A stretch of 7,174 bases of DNA, taken from the NCBI GenBank assembly GCA_019242065.1, contig JAFAWJ010000343.1:1-7174 (forward strand), read 5' to 3'. The notes beneath the pieces are model-generated. The model made no database searches. It was not told where the DNA came from and was given only the letters and a program-made list of their open reading frames with translations. This document shows, one piece after another, positions 1-5,429 of this stretch (positions are counted from its first letter, which is position 1; the number at the start of each line of letters is the position of its first letter). A program made the position numbers and the translations under genes. Source of the stretch: Chloroflexota bacterium (lineage in GTDB: Bacteria; Chloroflexota; UBA6077; CF-72).

Positions 1-1
1 G

Positions 2-253
2 CCCGCCGACGTGCGCGAGTACGAGCCGCACGTGGCGATCTTCGGCGGCCCGCGGGGGACAGAGTTGATCGAACGCCTGCTCACGGAAGCGGCGCCGCTG
101 CTGGCCGCGGGTGGCGAGATTGCGGTCGAGCTCGACGAGGAGGAGCAAGCCAGTCCCATTCCCGACCTTGGCCGCCGCTTGTATCCCTCAGCGGCGGTTC
201 AGATCTGCCAGGACGCAGGTGGCTACGACCGCGTCGTGCACGTCACGACCTGA
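2..253 (+). CDS. prmC: PrmC/HemK-type release factor glutamine methyltransferase, C-terminal fragment
   Basis: Only the last 83 codons are visible; the reading frame is open to the left edge, so the gene starts outside the window and the GTG at 11 is most likely an internal valine. PrmC uses S-adenosylmethionine to methylate the glutamine of the GGQ motif in peptide release factors, in the cytosol. The visible part matches the end of the methyltransferase fold: a P-A-D-V-R-E-Y-E-P-H stretch just after where the NPPY catalytic motif would sit, then an F-G-G-P-R-G segment, a helix with LIERLLTEAAPLLAAGGEIAVE (a typical 'LL.pGG.l..E' strand), and a terminal 'D.ggydRVVHV' strand like the 'D..g.dRvv' ending of the family. 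The segment where PrmC often has an 'E.G..Q' motif reads ELDEEEQ. The catalytic NPPY and SAM-binding glycine loop lie outside the window, so assignment rests on the C-terminal pattern only. It converges with yggT. Confidence 0.72.
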   Translation, partial: PADVREYEPHVAIFGGPRGTELIERLLTEAAPLLAAGGEIAVELDEEEQASPIPDLGRRLYPSAAVQICQDAGGYDRVVHVTT

Positions 254-328
254 GACGCCCGAGCCCGAGAGTCAAGAACTACGGTTGTCGTTCGCACGTG
301 TCTATCCAGCTCGTCGCAGCCGTCAGTC

Positions 329-345
329 GCGGACAGCACGTCCGC
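329..345. repeat. Short inverted repeat (hairpin)
   Basis: GCGGAC (329-334) and GTCCGC (340-345) are exact reverse complements around a 5-nt loop AGCAC. It is the first element of the structured gap downstream of prmC. No T-run follows on the plus strand; a G-run (347-352) follows instead. Confidence 0.6.
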
Positions 346-403
346 AGGGGGGTCGCCGCGGGAGTGAGCGCAGCGAACGGCGGCGGGGGGCGGCAGCCCC
401 CTG
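345..403. repeat. G/C-rich nested hairpin block, REP-like
   Basis: CAGGGGG (345-351) can pair with CCCCCTG (397-403), 7 bp, and inside it CGCCGC (354-359) can pair with GCGGCG (380-385). A competing local hairpin pairs GGGGGC (386-391) with GCCCCC (396-401) around a GGCA loop, 6 bp of pure G/C. The middle part reads GGGAGTGAGCGCAGCGAACG, a style of intergenic element often seen as dispersed repeats in high-GC genomes. Whether it is repeated elsewhere in this genome cannot be seen from the window. Confidence 0.5.
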
Positions 404-418
404 ACCATTGCGTCAGCA

Positions 419-489
419 CCCAGCGGCACATGTGCCGCTGGGCAGGTTGGCGCATGCGCCAACCTGAGCAACCCGCGCATGCGCGGGTT
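419..489. repeat. Three tandem perfect palindromes with identical CATG centres
   Basis: Three perfect palindromes lie head to tail: 419-442 (24 bp, arm CCCAGCGGCA), 443-466 (24 bp, arm CAGGTTGGCG) and 470-489 (20 bp, arm AACCCGCG). Each can fold as a stem of 10, 10 and 8 bp closed by the same tetraloop CATG. The first two abut directly and the second and third are separated by AGC. The arms differ in sequence apart from a GC-rich end next to the loop, so this is not a simple duplication; every base in each arm is matched. The array ends 12 bp before the stop codon of yggT. Being palindromic, it reads the same from either converging gene and may act as a bidirectional RNA 3'-end barrier, a protein-binding array or a repeat family. 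No T-run flanks it. The structure is certain; its role is unknown. Confidence 0.9.
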
Positions 490-501
490 CCCTCCAAAGA
501 C

Positions 502-756
502 TCAGCGAGGCATCCCTGCGATCGCCTGCTGCAGAAAGCTGATCACCAGAAAAGCGGCGATCGGGGACAGGTCGAACATCCCGATCCTGGGAATCACCTT
601 ACGGAAGGGCGCCAGGATCGGCTCGGTCACGTCCCAGACCAGGCGGATGATGGGATTCGACGGGTCGACCGGGAACCAGGACAGGATGACGCGGACCAGG
701 ATGGCCAGCCACAGCACCTGGAGCAGGATGGCCAGAAACGTGAGCAAGTACGGCAT
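502..756 (-). CDS. yggT: YggT family small membrane protein
   Basis: An 84-residue protein with one YggT domain. Two hydrophobic segments, about residues 3-27 and 62-79, flank a conserved loop; visible family motifs are RVILSWF (22-28), DPSNPIIR (31-38), TEPILAPFR (44-52) and DLSPI (62-66). The YggT family lies in the membrane, commonly in a cluster with yggS and division genes; its biochemical role is not settled, with links to osmotic tolerance and to factor assembly in plastid relatives (CCB3). Length is usual for single-domain members (many proteobacterial ones have two copies). The ATG at 756 is 12 bp downstream of the yggS stop, so it is very likely the last gene of the same operon; the sequence before the ATG has no strong Shine-Dalgarno. 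The gene ends next to the palindrome array. Confidence 0.93.
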   Translation of the reverse strand: MPYLLTFLAILLQVLWLAILVRVILSWFPVDPSNPIIRLVWDVTEPILAPFRKVIPRIGMFDLSPIAAFLVISFLQQAIAGMPR

Positions 757-768
757 GGGCGGTGTTTT

Positions 769-1482
769 TTAGAACCTCGTGCGCCGTGGGCCAAATAAAG
801 CGGTGCCAACGCGGACTTCGGTGGCGCCTTCCAAGATCGCTTCGCGGAAGTCTTCGCTCATGCCCATCGACAGCACGCCGAAGTGTACCGCCGGGAACGT
901 CTCAGACACGTTTTCTTTCAGCTGTCGGACGGTCGCAAAGGCTTCGCGCGCCGAGATACCCAGTGGCGCGACCGTCATCAGGCCGGCAAGGCGCAGCGGG
1001 GCGAGTTCGAGCACCTGACCGACCAGGTCCAGCAGGCCGTCGGGCCGCACACCTGGGCGGGTGGGGTCGTCGCCGATGTAGACCTCGATCAGCACCGGCA
1101 GCACCGTCCCAGAGGCCACCCGCCGCGAGAGCGCCTGGGCCAGCTTGAGACTGTCGACCGAGTCGATCCGATCGAACAACGTCAGCGCCGCGGCCGCCTT
1201 GTTCGACTGCAGGGAGCCAACCATGTGGCGAACGGGTGTTCGACCAGCACCCAGGAGTTCGGCAACGGCGGGGAATTTTTGGGCCGCTTCCTGCACCCGG
1301 TTCTCGCCGATGTGCCCGAGACCGGCGCGGACCAGCTCGGCCACCATCTCCGCGGGCTGCGTCTTCGAGACGCCAACCAGGGTGATCTCCGACGGCTGGC
1401 GGCCCGCCTGGGTGGCAGCGTCGGCGATTTCGTCCTGGACGCGCCGCAGGTTACCCGCCAGGTCGACGTCGAGGTTCAGCAC
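769..1482 (-). CDS. yggS: YggS family pyridoxal phosphate homeostasis protein
   Basis: A 237-residue alanine-racemase-like TIM-barrel protein (YggS/PLPBP) that carries PLP but has no known catalytic turnover; it buffers PLP and affects amino-acid and keto-acid pools in the cytosol. Visible family motifs in order: VGVSKTQP (36-43) with the PLP lysine K40, GENRVQE (59-65), HMVGSLQSNK (86-95), VLIEV (130-134), LAGLMTVAPLG (165-175), LSMGMSEDF (204-212) and RVGTALFGPR (224-233). The open frame continues 80 codons upstream, but that extension lies over pgeF, is arginine-rich and does not resemble the family. The GTG at 1482 fits the usual N-terminus and overlaps the pgeF stop by 7 nt (GTGCTGA), which argues for translational coupling. 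No clear Shine-Dalgarno is seen, in keeping with re-initiation. Length is typical (about 230). Confidence 0.95.
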   Translation of the reverse strand: MLNLDVDLAGNLRRVQDEIADAATQAGRQPSEITLVGVSKTQPAEMVAELVRAGLGHIGENRVQEAAQKFPAVAELLGAGRTPVRHMVGSLQSNKAAAALTLFDRIDSVDSLKLAQALSRRVASGTVLPVLIEVYIGDDPTRPGVRPDGLLDLVGQVLELAPLRLAGLMTVAPLGISAREAFATVRQLKENVSETFPAVHFGVLSMGMSEDFREAILEGATEVRVGTALFGPRRTRF

Positions 1483-2219
1483 GCCAGTCGGATCAGCGCC
1501 GCAAACCGGCCGGCCGGCTGGCCGCCGTTGGCGCGATGGGAGAAGAACCGCGCCGACTCGCAGCGCGTGCACACGCCAGCTAGCTCGATGTGTTCGTCCG
1601 GCACACCGGCTTCGATCAATGCCTGGCGATTGGCTTCCCACAGGTCGAGTCGGCCATCGCCGAACAGCCAAGGACGGTCGTCGAAGGCCGTCACCACATC
1701 GTCGCCGACCTCGTAGCAGCACGGACCAATGGCGGGTCCGATGCCGGCCAGCAGGTCGCTCGGGTCAGAGCCGAAAGCCTCCTCCAGGGCTCCGACGGCG
1801 GCGGCGGCCGCGCGCTGAGCGCTGCCGCGCCAGCCAGCGTGGACAACGCCGACGACGTCGCGGCGCGGGTCGGCCAGGAGAACGGGCGTGCAGTCCGCGT
1901 AGCGCAGCATCAGCGTCGCCGTGGGTGAGCGGGTGATCAGCACGTCGCAGCGTGGGCGCGGCGGCGACTCGGCGTCCACGACGGTGACGGCGCGGCCATG
2001 GACTTGATACGCCGCGAACAGGTCCTTACGTTCGGCGCCGACGGCGTTGGCCGCGCGGCGCAGGTTCTCGTCGACGTTCTCGACGGGATCGCCAACGGAG
2101 TAGCTGACGTTCAGCGATTCGCAGCGGCCCGAGCTGACACCGCCGTGGCGGGTGGTGATGGCATGCGTCAGGCCAGGCAGGGTCGACAGGTTGCGGAACT
2201 GAAAAACGTCGAGCGTCAC
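1476..2219 (-). CDS. pgeF: Peptidoglycan editing factor PgeF (YfiH/YlmD, multicopper-oxidase-like fold)
   Basis: A 247-residue protein of the former DUF152 family. E. coli PgeF (YfiH) is an amidase that removes L-Ser wrongly joined to UDP-MurNAc in place of L-Ala; related enzymes also act on purine nucleosides. Visible motifs: TTRHGGVSSG (22-31) followed by SLN (35-37), QVHG (72-75) with a putative zinc ligand H74, YADCTP (107-112) with C110, VVHAGWRG (125-132) with H127, and IGPAIGPCCYEVG (160-172). The H-C-H triad is the family's metal site, so the enzyme looks intact. C-terminal signature FFSHR (225-229) is present. GTG start at 2219 overlaps the TGA of the upstream radical SAM gene by 4 nt (GTGA), and its own stop overlaps yggS by 7 nt. 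Cytosolic; position in a division cluster matches many Gram-positive genomes. Confidence 0.95.
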   Translation of the reverse strand: MTLDVFQFRNLSTLPGLTHAITTRHGGVSSGRCESLNVSYSVGDPVENVDENLRRAANAVGAERKDLFAAYQVHGRAVTVVDAESPPRPRCDVLITRSPTATLMLRYADCTPVLLADPRRDVVGVVHAGWRGSAQRAAAAAVGALEEAFGSDPSDLLAGIGPAIGPCCYEVGDDVVTAFDDRPWLFGDGRLDLWEANRQALIEAGVPDEHIELAGVCTRCESARFFSHRANGGQPAGRFAALIRLAC

Positions 2220-4078
2220 GCGGCAGCGCCTTCCGCGACGGTGACATGGTCTTCGTCTGGACGCAGCGTACGGGCACCGGCCAGCTCAGAACCTGCCAGT
2301 CGCGCGGCTTCGACCACGGCGGCGGCTTTCGGCGGCAGCTCGAGCATCGGAATCTCCTGGCCACCCAGCCCGCGCGCGCGGCCGAACTCTTGCTTCAAGT
2401 ACCACTCGGGTACTCCCGTCGAAACCTGGGCCCACGGCATGATGCCATTGGGGTCCATCGAGCCCAGGTAGAACTCGGGATCGAGCCCGTGCCGCCGCAG
2501 GTTGGGCTCGAACTGCTGCAGTCGCTGTGTTTCGAGCAGCACGGGCGTCAATCGCCGGTCGCCGCGGGCCAGGATCGCCTGCACGCGTTGTGAGGCGGGC
2601 GCCTCGAAGCGCACGTCGATGCCCAGCGGTCCGAGCGTGCGCTGGACCAGCTTGATGCGCTGCGTACTGGTGTCGACGTCGGCCATGGGCTCCCACTGGA
2701 AGGCGGTCTGCGCCTTGGGCACGTGCGGCGACAGGTTTACCGCCACACGACCGTAGCGGTTGTGCTCGCGGGTGCGGCCCAGGATTTCGGCCGAGAGCGC
2801 GGCCAGCTCGCGCACGTCGTCGTCGGTCTCACCTGGCAGTCCGACGATGTAGTACAGCTTGACGTTGGGGATACCGCCGCGACCGGCCAGTTCGGCGGCA
2901 TGCACGATCTGATCGTGGGTCAGGCGCTTGTTGATCACGTCGCGCATGCGCTGGCTGCCTGCCTCGGGGGCGAGCGTGATCGTGCGTGTGCCGCTGCGCA
3001 CCAGCGCTTCGACCAGGAACGGTGTGATGCGGTCGATGCGTAGCGACGACAGCGACACGTTGGCGCCGACGTCCAGCATGCGCGCCAGGAGCTGCTCGAG
3101 CTGGGGATGATCCGAGGTGGCCGCCGAGATCAGCCCGACGCGCTGGCGGGATTGCATGCCGTGCTTGATGCCGTCCATCAGGTGGTCCACCTGGCGGTGG
3201 CGGACGGGCAGCGAGGTGTAGCCGGCCAGACAGAAGCGGCAGCCTCGCGCGCAGCCGCGGGTCATCTCGATCAGGAACATGTCGCCGAGCTCGATATCTG
3301 GCGACATGACCGTCGACATCGTCTGGAAGTCGTTGACGTTGCGGGCGTTCAGGCGTGCGACTGGCAGCGCGAGCCCCACGTCGGCGGGCTCGACGCCGGC
3401 GATGGTTCCGTCGGCGTGATACCCGAGCGTGTATTTCGACGGCACGTACACGCCTGGCAGTCGGGCAAGGCGATCGATCTGCTCCCAACGGTCGCCGCCG
3501 CCGAGAAAGACCTCCTGCAGTCCGTCCATGACGGGCTCGACCTCGCCGACGATGACCGCGTCCAGCATGTCGGCGACGGGCTCGGGATTGCCGGACACCG
3601 ACGGGCCGCCGGCGATGACGATCGGGTCGGTCTCGGTACGATCCGCCGCCAGGGGTGGAATGCCGGCGCGGCGCAGCATGTCGCCGACGTTGAAGTAGTC
3701 CAGCTCGAAGGACAGGCTGAAGGCGACCACGGCGAAATCGGTCAGCGGGCGCTGGGACTCCACCGACAGGGGCTCACCCGCTGCCTGCAGGCGCGACTCG
3801 ATCTGGTAGCGGTCGTCGCCGGTCCAGTCGCCGCGGCCGGCCGAGCGGCTGCCGATCAGGACGGGCTCGGCGAAGACGCGCTCGCAGACGAAGTCGCGGG
3901 CGGTGTTGAACAGACCGTAGACGCTCTGGAAGCCGAGGTTGCACATGCCGATCGCGTAAGAGTTCGGGTAGCACAGCGCGATCGGCAGGCGGCCGCCCCA
4001 GTCCTTGCGGACGGTGCCAGTTTCGCGGGCGAGGCGCTTGCGCTGAACCTCGACGTCTTGCGTGCGGATGCGGCCCAT
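2216..4078 (-). CDS. Radical SAM protein, TIGR03960 family (B12-binding-like N-terminus), function unknown
   Basis: A 620-residue protein. The N-terminal third (about 30-210) resembles the TIGR03960 B12-binding-like region, with ALCYPNSYAIGMCNLGFQ (34-51), ERVFAEP (66-72), LSFELDYFN (122-130), IAGGPSVSGNPEP (155-167) and GEVEPV (178-183); the cobalamin DxHxxG signature is not seen. The radical SAM core starts at MFLIEMTRGCARGCRFC (267-283), with the 4Fe-4S ligands C276, C280 and C283 in a CX3CX2C pattern. Later core motifs include SLSSLRID (342-349), LAPEAGSQRMRDVINK (369-384), KLYYIVGLPGETDDD (407-421) and NLSPHVPKAQTAFQW (448-462). The substrate of the family is unknown. Usual partners carry a DUF2344 (TIGR03936) domain; none is seen here. 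The tail (about 571-620) has no cysteine, whereas members I recall end in a Cys-rich stretch. Start ATG at 4078 lies 97 bp below ftsZ, behind a 7-bp repeat array, with no clear Shine-Dalgarno. GTGA overlap with pgeF suggests coupling. Confidence 0.9.
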   Translation of the reverse strand: MGRIRTQDVEVQRKRLARETGTVRKDWGGRLPIALCYPNSYAIGMCNLGFQSVYGLFNTARDFVCERVFAEPVLIGSRSAGRGDWTGDDRYQIESRLQAAGEPLSVESQRPLTDFAVVAFSLSFELDYFNVGDMLRRAGIPPLAADRTETDPIVIAGGPSVSGNPEPVADMLDAVIVGEVEPVMDGLQEVFLGGGDRWEQIDRLARLPGVYVPSKYTLGYHADGTIAGVEPADVGLALPVARLNARNVNDFQTMSTVMSPDIELGDMFLIEMTRGCARGCRFCLAGYTSLPVRHRQVDHLMDGIKHGMQSRQRVGLISAATSDHPQLEQLLARMLDVGANVSLSSLRIDRITPFLVEALVRSGTRTITLAPEAGSQRMRDVINKRLTHDQIVHAAELAGRGGIPNVKLYYIVGLPGETDDDVRELAALSAEILGRTREHNRYGRVAVNLSPHVPKAQTAFQWEPMADVDTSTQRIKLVQRTLGPLGIDVRFEAPASQRVQAILARGDRRLTPVLLETQRLQQFEPNLRRHGLDPEFYLGSMDPNGIMPWAQVSTGVPEWYLKQEFGRARGLGGQEIPMLELPPKAAAVVEAARLAGSELAGARTLRPDEDHVTVAEGAAA

Positions 4079-4127
4079 TGAGAACTCAGAAGTCAGAGCT
4101 CAGAAGTCGGCCTTCAGAACTCAGACC
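4079..4127 (-). repeat. Heptanucleotide tandem repeat in the leader of the radical SAM gene
   Basis: Read on the plus strand, seven 7-bp units follow each other in perfect phase: TGAGAAC (4079), TCAGAAG (4086), TCAGAGC (4093), TCAGAAG (4100), TCGGCCT (4107), TCAGAAC (4114) and TCAGACC (4121). Five units begin with TCAGA; the units at 4079 and 4107 are degenerate. On the coding strand of the neighbours the unit reads roughly NYTCTGA. The array ends directly at the ATG of the radical SAM gene, so it occupies the place where a ribosome binding site would be. It resembles the short tandemly repeated repetitive (STRR) heptamers described in cyanobacteria in style, not necessarily in origin. Confidence 0.85.
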
Positions 4128-4175
4128 CGACAGTCTATCCGAGGTGATACGTAGCCCCAGTGTGTCCTGACTTCT
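4088..4175. repeat. Distant 9-bp inverted repeat across the ftsZ/radical SAM gap
   Basis: AGAAGTCAG (4088-4096), inside the heptamer array, is the exact reverse complement of CTGACTTCT (4167-4175), which directly abuts the ftsZ stop codon. In minus-strand RNA the two could pair around a loop of about 70 nt. It may be a remnant of the same heptamer in opposite orientation. The rest of the gap (4128-4166) shows no clear promoter or terminator. Confidence 0.5.
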
Positions 4176-5396
4176 CTATCGCTTGCGCCCCCGCAGGAAC
4201 GGCGGGATGTCCAGGTCATCGTCCTGATCGTTGAACACGGGCTCGGGCAGCGTCGAGCCGATCGTCCCGACCCGAATCGGGCCCGTGTCCCGCTCCGGCG
4301 GCCGATCGCGATCCCGATCCTCGACCGGCGGCCGCGTCGACTGCGGGTCAGGACCCGCCTGCGGTGCCCCCGAACCCGTCCCGTATGACGGCCGGCCCAG
4401 CCGACCTCGGAAGCCAGGCTGCCGCTGCGCGCGCTCCATCACGTCGAAGCCCGTCGCAATGACCGTGATGCGGACCTCGTTCTCGAGCGCCGGGTCGATG
4501 ACCGCGCCGAAGATGATGGAAGCCTCAGGATCTGCGGCCTGCGCCACGACGTCGGCCGCCTCGCTGATCTCGCTCAGCGCCAGGTCGTTGCCACCCGTGA
4601 TGTTGAGCAACACGCCGCGGGCGCCGTCCATGCTGATGTCCAGCAGTGGACTGGAGATCGCCATGCGCGCGGCGTCCTGTGCTCGCGTTTCGCCGGTTCC
4701 ACGCCCGATCGCCATCAGCGCGCCGCCCGAATCCGACATGATCGACTTCACGTCGGCAAAGTCCAGGTTGATCAGGCCCGGCTCGGTGATCAGTTCGCTG
4801 ATGCCCTGGATGCCCTGGCGCAGGACGTCGTCGACTTCAAAGAAGGCCTGCTCGAGCGTCGTTTTGCGGTCGATGACTTCGAGCAGCCGATCGTTGGGAA
4901 TCGTGATCAGCGTGTCGACTCGCTCGCGCAGCTGGACAATGCCCTCCTCGGCGTTCTTGGCTCGCTGGCGGCCTTCGAAATTGAACGGCTTGGTCACCAC
5001 GCCGACCGTGAGTGCGCCGAGATCCTTCGAGATCTGGGCGATGACGGGCGCCGCGCCCGTACCCGTGCCGCCGCCCATGCCAGCGGCGATGAACACCATG
5101 TCCGCGTCGCGCACGAGGTCGGCAATCTGCTCGGCGCTCTCCTCGGCCGCTTTTTCACCCGTATTCGGGTTGCCGCCCGCGCCAAGTCCCCGGGTCAGCT
5201 TTTCACCGATGTGCAGTCGCGTCTGCGCATCGCATCGCGTCAGGGCTTGCGTGTCCGTGTTGACGGCGATGAACTCCACGCCTCGCACGCCCGACTGAAT
5301 CATCCGATTGACCGCGTTGCTGCCACCACCCCCCACGCCGAGGACAACAATGCGCGCAGCGCCTTCGAGGGTTGTATATCCGTTCATGGTCAACAC
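4176..5396 (-). CDS. ftsZ: Cell division protein FtsZ
   Basis: A 406-residue tubulin-like GTPase that polymerises into the division ring at mid-cell. Visible: [13 protein letters not shown] (20-32), VNTDTQAL (45-52), the tubulin signature GGGTGTG (108-114), the T7 synergy loop NLDFADV (210-216) with the aspartates D212 and D215 that hydrolyse GTP in the neighbouring subunit, and NITGGNDL (265-272). The globular part ends near 320; a charged, proline-rich linker (about 325-390, with an R/D-rich stretch [13 protein letters not shown]) leads to the conserved C-terminal peptide [11 protein letters not shown] (394-404), which binds FtsA and other anchors. Start is a choice between GTG at 5396 and ATG at 5387 (403 residues); a GGGGGA at 5406-5401 sits 4-5 nt before the GTG but about 13 nt before the ATG, so GTG is favoured. 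The gene lies 27 bp downstream of ftsA and all catalytic residues are intact. Confidence 0.98.
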   Translation of the reverse strand: MLTMNGYTTLEGAARIVVLGVGGGGSNAVNRMIQSGVRGVEFIAVNTDTQALTRCDAQTRLHIGEKLTRGLGAGGNPNTGEKAAEESAEQIADLVRDADMVFIAAGMGGGTGTGAAPVIAQISKDLGALTVGVVTKPFNFEGRQRAKNAEEGIVQLRERVDTLITIPNDRLLEVIDRKTTLEQAFFEVDDVLRQGIQGISELITEPGLINLDFADVKSIMSDSGGALMAIGRGTGETRAQDAARMAISSPLLDISMDGARGVLLNITGGNDLALSEISEAADVVAQAADPEASIIFGAVIDPALENEVRITVIATGFDVMERAQRQPGFRGRLGRPSYGTGSGAPQAGPDPQSTRPPVEDRDRDRPPERDTGPIRVGTIGSTLPEPVFNDQDDDLDIPPFLRGRKR

Positions 5397-5400
5397 CGAT

Positions 5401-5406
5401 TCCCCC
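5401..5406 (-). promoter_or_regulatory. Putative Shine-Dalgarno of ftsZ
   Basis: On the minus strand GGGGGA precedes the GTG at 5396 by about 4 nt. It is purine-only and can pair with the 16S tail with one G-U. Its distance favours the GTG over the ATG at 5387. Strength is modest. Confidence 0.45.
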
Positions 5407-5409
5407 GCA

Positions 5410-5429
5410 TTCTAAGGCACTTTCTAAGG
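5410..5429. repeat. 8-bp direct repeat over the ftsA stop
   Basis: TTCTAAGG occurs at 5410-5417 and again at 5422-5429 (12 bp apart). The second copy contains the ftsA stop codon (TAG on the minus strand, 5426-5424). On the coding strand both read CCTTAGAA. It may be chance; noted because it fills most of the 27 bp ftsA-ftsZ gap. Confidence 0.4.

Larger units (their letters stand above)
254..501. other. Non-coding gap between convergent prmC and yggT, rich in inverted repeats
   Basis: This 248 bp gap separates the stop of prmC (+) from the stop of yggT (-), so it should hold the 3' ends of two converging transcripts and no promoters are required here. No convincing gene is seen. The first 75 bp (254-328) show no obvious structure. 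From 329 to 403 there are G/C-rich hairpins, and from 419 to 489 three perfect palindromes follow one another. None of these hairpins is followed on either strand by a T-run, so they do not look like textbook intrinsic terminators, though they may still stop or stabilise RNA 3' ends. Confidence 0.8.

Noticed and set aside
386..410. Intrinsic terminator for prmC
   Set aside because: The 386-401 G/C hairpin is strong but is followed by CTGACCATTG rather than a T-run, so a factor-independent terminator cannot be supported.
419..489. CRISPR-like array
   Set aside because: The units have different arms and no spacers between them, and only the CATG centre is shared; there are no cas genes in the window.
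298..798. Plus-strand open frame running through the palindromes and yggT
   Set aside because: The palindromic part is non-coding in style and the rest is antisense to yggT; no family resemblance.
1483..1722. An 80-codon N-terminal extension of yggS to a start at 1722
   Set aside because: It lies fully over pgeF, is arginine-rich like a shadow frame, and YggS proteins of about 230 residues begin near the GTG at 1482.
3107..4081. Long plus-strand open frame (324 codons) opposite the radical SAM gene
   Set aside because: It mirrors a clearly conserved minus-strand gene; its composition is typical of an antisense frame in GC-rich DNA and no motif is recognised.
4128..4175. Promoter for the radical SAM-pgeF-yggS-yggT half of the operon
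   Set aside because: No convincing -35/-10 pair is seen on the minus strand; only weak A/T-containing hexamers occur.
4231..5298. Long plus-strand open frame (355 codons) opposite ftsZ
   Set aside because: Serine/arginine/proline-rich antisense shadow of the conserved FtsZ coding sequence.
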